Notes under the pieces: generated by a model | The model's input: the letters and a program-made list of their open reading frames with translations, nothing else | Database searches by the model: none | Told to the model about the DNA's origin: nothing | Shown: positions 1 through 9,238 of the stretch, piece by piece | Layout of the letters: each line of letters begins with the position of its first letter | Numbering within the stretch: the first letter of the stretch is position 1 | Program-made: the position numbers and the translations under genes | Source of the DNA: an uncultured Lachnospiraceae bacterium | Lineage (GTDB): Bacteria > Bacillota > Clostridia > Lachnospirales > Lachnospiraceae | NCBI GenBank assembly: GCA_937891165.1 | Contig: CALAEX010000136.1 | Coordinates: forward strand, 1-20,108 | Direction of reading: 5' to 3' | Length of the DNA stretch: 20,108 nucleotides

Positions 1-72
1 TTGATGTTTACATTATACCAGAAATCAGTGGAAAAGCATAGCTTTATTCAGTTATCAAGGAACTAAAATTAG

Positions 73-100
73 ATGTAGGGTGTACTTTTGACACCCACAT
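73..100. repeat. Inverted repeat downstream of the flippase gene
   Basis: A 6-bp perfect stem, GGGTGT/ACACCC, surrounds a 7-nt loop and is extended by ATGT/ACAT with one bulged A. It lies about 75 nt beyond the stop codon of the minus-strand polysaccharide operon and could be the operon's terminator. Neither strand has a convincing uridine tract after the stem, so this is only a possibility. Apart from this hairpin I see nothing supportable in positions 1-173. Confidence 0.35.
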
Positions 101-173
101 CATAATTTTGTAAACACATCAAATTTGTTTTGTCTAATAAAAGGGATTCACTTCAGTATTTTAAATATAATTA

Positions 174-1697
174 TCAAGAAATAAATTTTATAATACCGTT
201 TTTTATTTGAGTCATTACCTTTATAACCAAAGAATAATAAAAAAAGCTATTTATAAAGAAAGAAATTATCAAACAAGTAATACTAACTTTTATAGCAAGC
301 ACAAACCATGCAATATAAGTTTGATTTTGTAACGTATAAAAACTTGGTATAAGTGACATAAAACACACAAATGCGAATACACTAATTAAATTAACAAGCA
401 TATGTTTTAAATAATGTACAAAATTCCTATTAATAATATTATTTCTAAGATAACAAGCAAGATAACATGTACGATATAACATTGCGATTAAAGTACCTAT
501 TGCTACTCCTACCAATCCAAATTTAAATACCATTACAACAGATATCACGATATTAAGAACCATCTCAATAATTGCACTACATTGAGTCTGCTTATAATGC
601 CCAGCTGCAAGCACCATAATATTATATGGTAATCGTAAACAATATGCTGCTTGTGCTACTGTAATTAAATATGCAAAAGAAGGAACAATATAATTCACAT
701 CAGTAATACCACTTGTATACACAGAAACAAACGGAACAATTAAAACCGCTGTTATCGAAAAAATAATCGTAACTCCTGTATGCATTATCCATTCAAAATA
801 TTCAAATGTAGAAAGTAATGTTTCTGTTTCCTTTTTTGCAAGCATATTTCCTATCATTGCTTGTACACCATTTGTCAATGATAATAAAATTTGTTTCACA
901 CCATTGACCACTAAATGATATACCGCATAAATGGAAACATTTTCTAATGTTGACCATATCGTCAAAACAACGGTATCTGTATTTCCAAGAACTACTGCTG
1001 CTATGTGTTGTGCTAATCCATTCCATTTTTGTTTAATAGGTTCTTCTGTTAACTTAATATTATAATCAATTTTATATCTTCGTCTTGCAATAACTGTCAT
1101 ACTCATTGGTTGGATTAAAAATAGGATGGATGTAGTCAATTTTACTATATGTATCGATGCTCCAACCCACATTAAAACCATACTTGCCACTGTATTTACT
1201 ATTAACACCACACTATTAATAGTAAAATGAATAAATCCTAACTGATCCGCAGAAAGAATCAACCGATATGTCATTCCAAAATAGTATTGTGCAAAGCTAC
1301 TAATCGATATTACTAAAATTAATAATGCACTATATGCATAATCAAAATCGTTTATTGTCATAAGCGGATATATCATCATCAACAAAATAGTATATCCTAT
1401 TAAGATATAAGCAATTTTTCTAAAAAATCTCTCTGAGGAAATTGCAATTTTGCTTACACTAACCATATCTCCATCTGCAAGTGGTCTATACAAGGTGGAT
1501 TGAATAACTGCACCAACTCCCATTTCACATAAAGAAATAAATCCAAGAAATTGTGTTACAGAAGATACCAAACCATTCACTGCGGAGCCATACGTTGATA
1601 AAAACATCCGAGGTAATACAAACCCACAGAAAAGTGCAATTACTTGATATAATAGAGATGTTATGGAATTTAACATTAACTTTTTTTTACGGATCAT
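174..1697 (-). CDS. Wzx-type polysaccharide flippase (MOP superfamily)
   Basis: This 507-aa protein has about 12-14 hydrophobic segments spread along its length and a basic N-terminus (MIRKKKLMLN) leading into a first helix. That layout and length fit the MATE/MOP flippases that move undecaprenyl-linked oligosaccharide repeat units across the cytoplasmic membrane. The N-terminal stretch with GFVLPRMFLSTYGSAVNGL resembles Wzx-like proteins of Firmicute exopolysaccharide clusters. The ATG is preceded by AAGGAG at good spacing. It is the last gene of the operon, about 50 nt after the TupA-like gene, and together with the EpsG-type polymerase at 3014-4090 it points to a Wzx/Wzy-dependent route. 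Family call is firm; the substrate is unknown. Confidence 0.9.
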   Translation of the reverse strand: MIRKKKLMLNSITSLLYQVIALFCGFVLPRMFLSTYGSAVNGLVSSVTQFLGFISLCEMGVGAVIQSTLYRPLADGDMVSVSKIAISSERFFRKIAYILIGYTILLMMIYPLMTINDFDYAYSALLILVISISSFAQYYFGMTYRLILSADQLGFIHFTINSVVLIVNTVASMVLMWVGASIHIVKLTTSILFLIQPMSMTVIARRRYKIDYNIKLTEEPIKQKWNGLAQHIAAVVLGNTDTVVLTIWSTLENVSIYAVYHLVVNGVKQILLSLTNGVQAMIGNMLAKKETETLLSTFEYFEWIMHTGVTIIFSITAVLIVPFVSVYTSGITDVNYIVPSFAYLITVAQAAYCLRLPYNIMVLAAGHYKQTQCSAIIEMVLNIVISVVMVFKFGLVGVAIGTLIAMLYRTCYLACYLRNNIINRNFVHYLKHMLVNLISVFAFVCFMSLIPSFYTLQNQTYIAWFVLAIKVSITCLIISFFINSFFYYSLVIKVMTQIKNGIIKFIS

Positions 1698-1747
1698 ATT
1701 AACTCCTTCTCTTCTTTATCATTCTTGATATTTCTTAATTTTCTCAT

Positions 1748-2671
1748 CTATATCAAATTAGGTAATTTAATCCAATCTCCTAATATATCATCCCACTCTT
1801 CAGGTGAAAATGCCTCAAACCCACTACCTGGATAAAAAGTTAATTCCCCAAAATAAATATTTCCAGAAGATTCATAAAAATCTACTCGTACAAATGGAAT
1901 ACCTTCAGATAATTTTTCTGCTAATTCCAACATTTTTTCATAATTTATAGGTTTTGGTAAAATACTATTACATGATGGATAACACCTTTTAAAAGGCATT
2001 AGTCCCCAATTTCTATCAAAAAATGTAACATGTAGCCCTTTTTCTGAAAATCGATCTGTACAAACAAAACTACATTTTACTTTTCCATTAAAACACATAA
2101 ATTTATAATCACTTAAATCTTTATCTCCTGTAGATTCATTAGATATAAATTTTTCACAAATAATTTTACGAGGTACATCTTTATAAGGCCATTCTCGACC
2201 TGTTAAATAATAATCTTGTTTTAACCCTTTTTTTAATTCTCTTTTTACCTTCTCAATGTTAAGATTACTCTTATCTTTACAAATACACATACCCAAGCCA
2301 GAATTATGATTACATTTCAATACAAACTGATTCGGAAGTGCATCAAAATCAATTTCATCTGGAGAATCCCATACACCAATAAGTGGAATTAAATACTCTT
2401 CTCCCAAAATATCTCGTACATAATCACGAACAAGATACTTATCTACTAACAATGTATATTTTGAAGAACGGTCATATAATTTTAGCCATTGAAGTTTTTC
2501 ATTAAAAGTTTGCGGATTATTCAAATTTAGCTCACTTTTCATCAATATTTTATATTTTCTTTTTAGATATTCATCATCTGCCATATTTTTATAACAACCA
2601 TAATATCCATTAATTAGAAAACGGTATTCTCTATCAAATATATATTTAATTATTTTCTGAATCATTTTCAC
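1748..2671 (-). CDS. TupA-like ATP-grasp protein (copy 1)
   Basis: About 307 aa with the hallmarks of the TupA-like ATP-grasp family: NPQTFNEKLQWLKLYDR near residue 50, a VDKYLVRDYV segment, FVLKCNHNSG, YKFMCFNGK, and a C-terminal VRVDFY...GELTFYPGSG that should carry the metal/ATP ligands. TupA acts in teichuronopeptide synthesis in alkaliphilic Bacillus, and relatives are common in surface-polysaccharide clusters, where they probably form an amide or peptide link. The exact acceptor and donor here are unknown. I chose a GTG start because AAAGGA lies 7 nt upstream of it; an upstream in-frame TTG at 2677 directly abuts that Shine-Dalgarno. A second TupA-like protein is at 6242-7147; the two are clearly related but diverged. 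A gap of over 300 nt separates it from the polymerase upstream. Confidence 0.88.
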   Translation of the reverse strand: MKMIQKIIKYIFDREYRFLINGYYGCYKNMADDEYLKRKYKILMKSELNLNNPQTFNEKLQWLKLYDRSSKYTLLVDKYLVRDYVRDILGEEYLIPLIGVWDSPDEIDFDALPNQFVLKCNHNSGLGMCICKDKSNLNIEKVKRELKKGLKQDYYLTGREWPYKDVPRKIICEKFISNESTGDKDLSDYKFMCFNGKVKCSFVCTDRFSEKGLHVTFFDRNWGLMPFKRCYPSCNSILPKPINYEKMLELAEKLSEGIPFVRVDFYESSGNIYFGELTFYPGSGFEAFSPEEWDDILGDWIKLPNLI

Positions 2672-2714
2672 AATCAATTCCTTTCTATTATGCTATAAAT
2701 TAGTAAATTGATTC

Positions 2715-3007
2715 TTACATACACAAATTAAGTATTTCTGAATTATTGAATAAAATTTTAATATTTTCAGCAAAAATTTGCTCATAATTTATAGGCACTT
2801 CATTTACTAAAACAATATAGCTATACTATCAAAGACAAAGCTATTCCTACCATAAATTAAGTGTTGTGTCTGTATTCCTCTTTTTGAAATCATCTCAAAG
2901 AATTATTTACTATACAATTCACTTTTTTTAACCACTACCTCTCTATTTCAAATATTCCTTTTCTCTAAACAAAAATTCTTCACATAATTTAATCTCTTTC
3001 TCAACAA
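2715..3007 (-). pseudogene. Possible remnant of a decayed cluster gene
   Basis: This is the only long gap in an otherwise tightly packed operon. On the minus strand it shows three short, protein-like stretches in different frames: one ending at 2943 (contains KEIKLCEEFLFREKEYLK), one at 2807-2890 (contains IYGRNSFVFDSIAILF) and one at 2715-2819 (contains NEVPINYEQIFAENIKIL). The last two overlap slightly, as expected if a frameshift joined them. No start with a ribosome binding site is visible. I read it as a decayed gene, perhaps a sugar transferase, but the family cannot be named and short open stretches arise by chance in AT-rich DNA. Confidence 0.3.
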
Positions 3008-3013
3008 GATAAA

Positions 3014-4090
3014 TTACAATATTGCTCTATATATTATATATGGGTTATAAGGCGAATCTATTAAAGATATCATCATATATACTATCATTAATATATAAAC
3101 TAAAATTTCTGATATTTTTTTTGTACTTCTTGTATGATATTTATAAATTAAGTTCGGTATCAATATAATACTAAACAAAAAATAATACTCTACACTTCGA
3201 GCAAAAACTTCATTGCACATTCCAAATATTTCCAAAAATACACTAAGCAAAAATCCCCAACATATCAAATTAAGTTCCCTGTTATCAAAAACTTTAAAAT
3301 TTATTACAAAATAAATAACAAATACAACTACACTCATAATAATAATTAAATAATTATATTCCAATTGTGCTGTTTGATATCCTGAAAATCCAAAAAAATT
3401 AATTACATTAGCAATAAAAAAATTATACAAAGGAACTGCGATAATTATTAAAACTCCCCATATAACAATACAATACTGAAATATTTTCTTCGTAACATTT
3501 CTATCTACCAACAATATAAATGGCAAAAATAATATTGCTGTTCGATGAAATAAAAAACCAATAAAAATAACTACTATTGATTTTATTCTTTTATTCTCTA
3601 ATATTGCAGGTATTGCCCATAATACTATACTAACCGCTAACGATTGTCTTAAAATTCCAAAACAATATGTGTACATTCCTAATGCACTAAACATAGCATA
3701 TGATAATACTGGATTATCAGAATATTGATAAATAAAATTCCCAAAAGAAATCATATTTATTGCTGCACAAATAACTAATAATCCATGAAAATCTAATCCT
3801 ATTTTTCCAACAATCCAATTTAATGCCACATAAGCACTTTCATATGAAAATGGATGTACTAATTTTGCTGTTTTTATTAATCGAAAACTGCTAAATAATT
3901 CAGTAATGGATAAATTCTTTATATATTTAAATCCTGCTAAATAATTTGAGTAATCAACTCCCAATGTATCATCTCTTAATGCCAAAATTAAAAACATCTG
4001 AAACGCTATAACAATACATAACTGTTTCTTATTTTTAAAAATATATTTATAGATTGGCAATGAAAGTATATTAAATATATATATTCCCAT
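3014..4090 (-). CDS. EpsG/Wzy-type polysaccharide polymerase
   Basis: About 358 aa, almost entirely hydrophobic, with roughly 10 predicted membrane segments. The N-terminal LRDDTLGVDYSNYLAGF and the central CFGILRQSLAVSIVLWA motif, followed by a cytoplasmic break and GFLFHRTAILFLPF, are typical of the EpsG family of repeat-unit polymerases. It should join flipped lipid-linked repeat units on the outer face of the membrane. An in-frame ATG at 4105 would overlap the upstream GT4 gene. I prefer the ATG at 4090, two nt past that gene's stop, because GGAG lies 9 nt upstream of it. The GT4 gene is translationally adjacent, so the two are probably coupled. Base composition here is extremely AT-rich, even for this cluster. 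Confidence 0.85.
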   Translation of the reverse strand: MGIYIFNILSLPIYKYIFKNKKQLCIVIAFQMFLILALRDDTLGVDYSNYLAGFKYIKNLSITELFSSFRLIKTAKLVHPFSYESAYVALNWIVGKIGLDFHGLLVICAAINMISFGNFIYQYSDNPVLSYAMFSALGMYTYCFGILRQSLAVSIVLWAIPAILENKRIKSIVVIFIGFLFHRTAILFLPFILLVDRNVTKKIFQYCIVIWGVLIIIAVPLYNFFIANVINFFGFSGYQTAQLEYNYLIIIMSVVVFVIYFVINFKVFDNRELNLICWGFLLSVFLEIFGMCNEVFARSVEYYFLFSIILIPNLIYKYHTRSTKKISEILVYILMIVYMMISLIDSPYNPYIIYRAIL

Positions 4091-4091
4091 C

Positions 4092-5204
4092 CTACACTTC
4101 TCCATTAATTTTCAATAAATAATTCTCCCAATCACTTAACACTTTATCTTTAGCAAATTCTTTAGACCGTTCTTTTTCATTCTTCGAAAGATTTTCAGCA
4201 TAATTATCATCTAATAATATGCGTTTCATTGCTTCTACTAAAGCAACTTCATCTCGACAAGGAACTAATTCTCCATATTTTCCATGGTCAGTCAATAAAG
4301 CAGGTCCTCCACATGGACAATCCGTAGAAATAACGGGAACACCTACTGTCATTGCTTCCATAAGTGTATTTGGCATCCCCTCATAATCTGAAGTAAGTAC
4401 AAAAAGTTTTGATTCAGCAAGAATATCTTGTACATTATCTATATTTCCTCTTAAAAATACACTATTTTCTAATTTTAATTCTTTAATTAACTCAATTATC
4501 TCTTTTTTTCTGCCACTCTCATGAGCAGCAAAATCATCACCATAAATTTGTAAAATTAGTTTTGGAAATATTTTATGTATTTGACCAAATGCCTTTACTA
4601 ACAAAATATGATTTTTTTGCTCAACTAATCTACCAAAAGTTACAATTTCATCTCGAACAGGATTCCACTGTTTTTCGTAAAATTGTGAATCAATAGGATT
4701 AAATATTACCTTACTTTTTAAAGCATTTCTTTTTCCAAACCATTCCATTGCCTCATATGTTTGAAATATACATCCGTCTGCAAAATAAAAAAGTATTTTA
4801 GCTAATTGTTCTATTCCTGCATATTCTCTTGCTGGATCATTTCTCACTGAAACAATTTTCTTACATCTTAATCCTAAAGTAGCTAATAATAATCTAATAT
4901 TACAATTACCTAAAAAAGAGAGTGCTAAATCTACTTGTTCTGTTTGGCAAATTTTACGAATATTTAGAATTCTCAGTAAAGTTCGAATTATCACATTACT
5001 AGAATTTTTTACACACATTTCATCAAGATAATATCTTTTTATATCATCTGATATAATATATTGTTTTACACAAAAATCATCATGAACATCTGTAATTAAA
5101 ACCACTTCATAATGTTTATCATTCAGATAATTGGCAAGAACTGACATAACACGTTCCGCACCACCTCTTCGTAAAGTTTCAATATATAAAACTATTTTTC
5201 TCAT
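4092..5204 (-). CDS. GT4-family glycosyltransferase
   Basis: 370 aa with a two-Rossmann GT-B layout. The N-terminal domain has the RRGGAERVM loop (residues 12-20) and the C-terminal domain has VTFGRLVEQKNH (about 188-199). The EX7E motif of retaining GT4 enzymes is intact as EGMPNTLME (Glu275 and Glu283), followed by GVPVISTDCPCGGPALL. It should transfer a sugar from a nucleotide donor to the growing lipid-linked repeat unit at the cytoplasmic face. The close GGAE loop and the CPCGGP segment are often seen in GalNAc/GlcNAc-type transferases, but the donor cannot be read from sequence. The ATG is preceded by AAGGA, and the stop of the upstream GT4 gene is one nt away, so translation is coupled. 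Confidence 0.92.
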   Translation of the reverse strand: MRKIVLYIETLRRGGAERVMSVLANYLNDKHYEVVLITDVHDDFCVKQYIISDDIKRYYLDEMCVKNSSNVIIRTLLRILNIRKICQTEQVDLALSFLGNCNIRLLLATLGLRCKKIVSVRNDPAREYAGIEQLAKILFYFADGCIFQTYEAMEWFGKRNALKSKVIFNPIDSQFYEKQWNPVRDEIVTFGRLVEQKNHILLVKAFGQIHKIFPKLILQIYGDDFAAHESGRKKEIIELIKELKLENSVFLRGNIDNVQDILAESKLFVLTSDYEGMPNTLMEAMTVGVPVISTDCPCGGPALLTDHGKYGELVPCRDEVALVEAMKRILLDDNYAENLSKNEKERSKEFAKDKVLSDWENYLLKINGEV

Positions 5205-5205
5205 T

Positions 5206-6258
5206 TTAACTATCCTTAAGTTTTTTTATTATTTTTTTAATATGTGGATCTGGTTGATACTTAATTGCTTCTTGCAAACAATTCTTACGCATTTTTGTCA
5301 TCTCTTCTATATGACTAATTGACCAAATGATTATTGATGCTAAATCGCAAACTTCTCGTTCATAAATTATTCCAGTTTTCATATGCTTTATAATTTCTGA
5401 ATTCGAATTCCAATTTGTTGCAATTACAGGAAGTCCCGCTGAAAAAGCATCTATAACAGTCCCTGGAAAACCTTCTCCGTCCCAATAAGTAGGAAATAAC
5501 AAAGCATAATAAGATTTTAAAACTTCCATACTTTTTTCAAAAGGAACTTGTCCACAATATTTTACAGAATTCCCCGCATAGTCTAATAATTCATTCAATC
5601 TATTTTTATAATTTTCATCTATGCTCCCAAAAATATCAAGTTTACATAATTCTCCTCCATTTTCATCATTAACTTTCTTAATGGCATAAATTGCATCTTC
5701 AATTCCTTTTTCCTTTATAACCCGAGAGAAAGTACATAATTTAAATGGTTCTACAGGATTTAATAATATATCACTTTCTTTAGCTATATCTAATCTTTTA
5801 AAATTCGGAAGCACCTCACAATTCAATATTCCAACTTTTTCCAGACTATTCTTTAAATTTTGCGTTTCCACCCAATTAATACAAAATGTATTAAGATACT
5901 TTTTAAATGATGGATATTTTTTTATATATTCATTTAAATTTCCACCTATCACAACATGAAATACTCTAGCACGAAATGCTATAGAAAAAAAACTTAACAA
6001 TGGAAAATAAAATTTCATCCCATTCCCTGAAAGCAAAACAATAATATTCTTTGTAGATAAACAACATATTATACTTTTCAATAAAAGTTTTACTGGGTGA
6101 AACTTTCTTAAATATGTATCTACCTTTCTTATGTCCCAATTGGTTGCTTTTAATAGTTCATCATATAGTATTTTTGTTTTTATTGTTTGTCCATCTAAAA
6201 AATTTTTATCTCCACCAAAATGACCTATTATAGCTATTTTTTTATTTTCTACTTTCAT
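5206..6258 (-). CDS. GT4-family glycosyltransferase, variant EX7E
   Basis: 350 aa, GT-B fold. The N-terminal domain starts KKIAIIGHFGGDKNFLDGQTIK, and the C-terminal domain contains LCTFSRVIKEKGIEDAI (about 174-190) and LDIFGSIDENY. The catalytic-region motif reads EGFPGTVID (Glu262 to Asp270), so the second Glu of EX7E is Asp. That conservative change is seen in some GT4 members and does not by itself mean loss of function. It overlaps the end of the TupA-like gene by 17 nt and has GAGG 9 nt before its ATG, indicating coupled translation. It probably adds one residue of the repeat unit; the donor and linkage are unknown. Confidence 0.9.
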   Translation of the reverse strand: MKVENKKIAIIGHFGGDKNFLDGQTIKTKILYDELLKATNWDIRKVDTYLRKFHPVKLLLKSIICCLSTKNIIVLLSGNGMKFYFPLLSFFSIAFRARVFHVVIGGNLNEYIKKYPSFKKYLNTFCINWVETQNLKNSLEKVGILNCEVLPNFKRLDIAKESDILLNPVEPFKLCTFSRVIKEKGIEDAIYAIKKVNDENGGELCKLDIFGSIDENYKNRLNELLDYAGNSVKYCGQVPFEKSMEVLKSYYALLFPTYWDGEGFPGTVIDAFSAGLPVIATNWNSNSEIIKHMKTGIIYEREVCDLASIIIWSISHIEEMTKMRKNCLQEAIKYQPDPHIKKIIKKLKDS

Positions 6259-7147
6259 ATTTCATTACCTCAGTAATATCAATTAAATTGCCCCATTCTA
6301 AATCAAACTTATCAGGATTAAAAGGCATCATACATGCACTAGGGGTAAATGTTAGTTCTGCAAAATAATATTTATCATTCGCAATAAAAAAATCCACTCT
6401 CACAAATGGAAAATCTTTTGATAATATTTCAGCCATATCTTTCATTTCATTAAAAAATGTAGGTAATACTACAGAACTAATATCCATATAATCATCTCGC
6501 TTTAATGGCATCTTGCTACCATCGAGATAAAAAAATCCTATTTGTGCTTGTCTATCATGTACTAAATCATTAGATACATACATACAATATGGTTTTCCAT
6601 TGAAACAAAAAAATTTATAATCTGTTATACAATCACCAAGATATTCTTCACAGGTAATTAATCTTGGTTTTATCTTAGAGTAATGTATTTCTACATTAAA
6701 TGCACCAAAATCCTCCAACAACCAAGAATTCAATTGTTTCATTGCCCTTTTAATATCAAGCTTTTCTTTATCAGAACACAAAATATTGTAAGCACAACCA
6801 TGATTACACTTTAACACAAAACTTTTCGGCAATTGTTTCCAATTAATATCTTTTACATTATCCCATACACCTAACAATGGTACTAATGTGCTTGAATAAC
6901 CTTTAGAGATTATATATTCTCTTACAGCATACTTATCAGAACACTGTATCACCTTTGGATTCTTTGGGAAATAATATAATTTTAACCATTGTAATTTTTC
7001 ATTAAATGTCTTAGGATTTTTTAAATCTAGCTCCTTTTTTAAAACTATTTTAAAATATATCTTTGATAAAAACTCATCAGACAAAATTTTATGTGCTACT
7101 ATTTGTAATTTTCTTCTTACTTTATATGCTACAGAATCCCTCTCCAT
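6242..7147 (-). CDS. TupA-like ATP-grasp protein (copy 2)
   Basis: 301 aa, same family as the protein at 1748-2671. Shared landmarks in the same order are NPKTFNEKLQWLKLYYF, CSDKYAVREYI, LVPLLGVWDNVKDI, FVLKCNHGCAYN, CEEYLGDCITDYKFFCFNGKPYCMY and FVRVDFF...FAELTFTPSACMMPF. The C-terminal acidic positions that bind Mg-ATP are present. In known teichuronopeptide clusters the family is linked to joining amino acids to the polymer. The neighbouring alanine racemase (only 21 nt away) and FemAB/GNAT-like gene fit such a role here, but this is inference. AGAGGAAG stands about 8 nt upstream of the ATG. Confidence 0.88.
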   Translation of the reverse strand: MERDSVAYKVRRKLQIVAHKILSDEFLSKIYFKIVLKKELDLKNPKTFNEKLQWLKLYYFPKNPKVIQCSDKYAVREYIISKGYSSTLVPLLGVWDNVKDINWKQLPKSFVLKCNHGCAYNILCSDKEKLDIKRAMKQLNSWLLEDFGAFNVEIHYSKIKPRLITCEEYLGDCITDYKFFCFNGKPYCMYVSNDLVHDRQAQIGFFYLDGSKMPLKRDDYMDISSVVLPTFFNEMKDMAEILSKDFPFVRVDFFIANDKYYFAELTFTPSACMMPFNPDKFDLEWGNLIDITEVMKYESRK

Positions 7148-7168
7148 TGCTTTGTCTTCCTCTTTCTT

Positions 7169-8356
7169 TTATTGTGTTAATGATATCAGTTTATCGTTAA
7201 TTGCTACAATATTTCCTCTTTCTATATAAACTCTTGGAACTCTCTCTCCAAGATTACATAAAATTTCGTAACTAATGGTTTGATTTAATTCGGCAATATG
7301 GTCAATATGATTATAGGATTCACAACCATACACTGTAACAATATCTCCAATCTGAATATTTTCTATTTCACTCACATCCACCATACATTGGTCCATACAA
7401 ATACGCCCTATTACACGTACAGGTTTTCTATGTATTTGCATAAATAATTGATTACTGTTACTTCTCATCAATCCATCAGCATAACCAATAGGTATCGTTG
7501 CTATTTTCATATTCTTCTCAGCTATAAATGTTCTTCCATAACTAATATAATCACCTTGCTTAACTTCTTTCAAATGGCTAATAACACTTTTTAATTTTAA
7601 TACTGGACAGATTAATGGTGTATGATTTATCATCTTTGACGGAGATAATCCGTATAAAACAATTCCAGCTCTCACCATATCCATATGCATTTCCGAATAA
7701 TCAAATAATGCAGCACTATTTGCACAATGACAAATAGGAAAATCAATATTATTTTCTTTTAAATAATCAATCGCAACCTTAAAATTTTCAAACTGTTGCA
7801 TTGTATATTGATATCCTATTTTTCCCTCATCAGCAGAAGAGAAATGAGTAAATACTCCTTCTAAAATAAAACAATCATATTTACATATACTAATAATTTC
7901 TTTAAGATTATGATCTAACTTACCTTTACATCTAAAACCTATTCTTCCCATCCCTGTATCAAGCTTAATATGAATTTTTATCTTAATATTCTTATTTTGT
8001 GCATTTATCGCAATACATTCTGCATAATCTCTTGAAAAAATACATTGTGATATATCATATTGCGATAATATATTAGTACACTTAGGATCTGTATATCCTA
8101 ATACAAGTATTGGAAGGCATATTCCTTCTTCTCTCAATTGTATTGCTTCCTCAATGTTTGAAACAGCTAGAAAATCAGCACCAAGATTTTGGTATATTCT
8201 TGATAATTCTATGGCACCATGACCATATGCATTCGCTTTTACTACACAACAAATCTTTGAATTGACTACTGCTTTTTTTATTACTTGAAAATTATTCTTA
8301 ACGGCATCAAGGTCAATTTCAATCCATGCTCTCTTTTGAAAAGGTAATATCTCCAT
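7169..8356 (-). CDS. alr: Alanine racemase (PLP-dependent)
   Basis: 395 aa, full length for the family. The PLP-binding Lys40 lies in VVKANAYGHGA, the second catalytic base Tyr273 in ISYGRTF, and the conserved IPIGYADG, RICMDQCMVDVS and C-terminal LGERVPRVY segments are all present, so it should be active and convert L- to D-alanine. It begins at an ATG preceded by AGAGGA. What is odd is the setting: it sits inside a polysaccharide operon, directly between a TupA-like ATP-grasp gene and a FemAB/GNAT-like gene, rather than with cell-wall precursor genes. It may be the cell's only racemase or a dedicated second copy supplying D-Ala for decorating the polymer; the window cannot decide. Confidence 0.93.
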   Translation of the reverse strand: MEILPFQKRAWIEIDLDAVKNNFQVIKKAVVNSKICCVVKANAYGHGAIELSRIYQNLGADFLAVSNIEEAIQLREEGICLPILVLGYTDPKCTNILSQYDISQCIFSRDYAECIAINAQNKNIKIKIHIKLDTGMGRIGFRCKGKLDHNLKEIISICKYDCFILEGVFTHFSSADEGKIGYQYTMQQFENFKVAIDYLKENNIDFPICHCANSAALFDYSEMHMDMVRAGIVLYGLSPSKMINHTPLICPVLKLKSVISHLKEVKQGDYISYGRTFIAEKNMKIATIPIGYADGLMRSNSNQLFMQIHRKPVRVIGRICMDQCMVDVSEIENIQIGDIVTVYGCESYNHIDHIAELNQTISYEILCNLGERVPRVYIERGNIVAINDKLISLTQ

Positions 8357-8395
8357 TTTCGCCGTCCTCTCTTTTTTATAAAATACCTATTTCAT

Positions 8396-9238
8396 TTATT
8401 TTACAATTTCCATTTGACTTATTTCTTCCATTTTTAATACAGCTGAAATTTGTGAAAAAAATTTTATATTATCAAAATTAGCAATCATCTTTCTAAATGG
8501 ATACAAAAGCTTAATTAGCCACTTTATTTTTGGATTATATACTATTTCTAATTTACAATAGGCTTTTCGAAACTCAAAATATTTAATCAAATATTCCTGA
8601 AAAGCAGTTTCATGAACTACATTCCTTGCACCATCACACAAATAACCACCATTCTTAAAAAAATTATTATGGTCATTAACGATCTTATTACATATTGCTA
8701 CATTAACACCTAACCGTTCATAATCTGGAATAGCTTTTAACATACAAAAATCAATGTAATCATTTTTTTTAACCAGTGTTGCATATCCACACAATTTATT
8801 ATTTTCTTGATAAAATGCACCATATACTTTATAATAATTCCACTCTTCAATACTCTGTATAAAATCCGAATATACTAATTGTGGTCTGTATTTCTTAGGA
8901 TATGTCTCCCATGCTTTTTTTACAATTTCATATAATTCTTCTTTATACTGCCTAGCATCAATTTCACAAACATTAAAATTTTTTACTCCACGATTAATCT
9001 CATATCGCCTCTTTGCTTTTAATGTAGATATATCAAACGGCGTATCTTTAATTACATACCACCAATTTGTTTCATATCCACAGTCAAACTCTGTTGTATA
9101 TCTTGCAAACAACGGAGTCTTACCATTTCCTGTTTTCCAAATCGTTCCGTCTATGATAGGTTGTAAATTCACGTCCTCATGTGGTAACGTAGTTGGTATT
9201 GCTGCATGATTATAATACTTCCATCCTTCTACATTCAT
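8396..9238 (-). CDS. FemAB/GNAT-fold acyltransferase-like protein
   Basis: 280 aa, soluble. The middle section has KAKRRYEINRGVKNF (about residues 73-87) followed by an acyl-CoA N-acyltransferase-like core with VYGAFYQENNKLCGYATLV and a hydrophobic YIDFCMLKAIPDYERLGVNVAI. This matches the general pattern of FemAB-like and GNAT proteins in polysaccharide clusters, which transfer aminoacyl or acyl groups to amino sugars. The basic, aromatic C-terminus (KWLIKLLYPFRKMI) could sit at the membrane. The start overlaps the GT2 gene by 29 nt, with AAAGGA 9 nt upstream. The nearby alr and aminotransferase suggest an amino-acid or N-acyl decoration step. The family is moderately sure; the donor is not known. 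Confidence 0.7.
   Translation of the reverse strand: MNVEGWKYYNHAAIPTTLPHEDVNLQPIIDGTIWKTGNGKTPLFARYTTEFDCGYETNWWYVIKDTPFDISTLKAKRRYEINRGVKNFNVCEIDARQYKEELYEIVKKAWETYPKKYRPQLVYSDFIQSIEEWNYYKVYGAFYQENNKLCGYATLVKKNDYIDFCMLKAIPDYERLGVNVAICNKIVNDHNNFFKNGGYLCDGARNVVHETAFQEYLIKYFEFRKAYCKLEIVYNPKIKWLIKLLYPFRKMIANFDNIKFFSQISAVLKMEEISQMEIVK

Noticed and set aside
3..113. Plus-strand reading frame with protein-like peptides (DVYIIPEISG and ELKLDVGCTFDTHI) at the window edge.
   Set aside because: It is interrupted by an in-frame TAG at 39-41, is cut by the window edge, has no recognisable family and is short enough to be chance.
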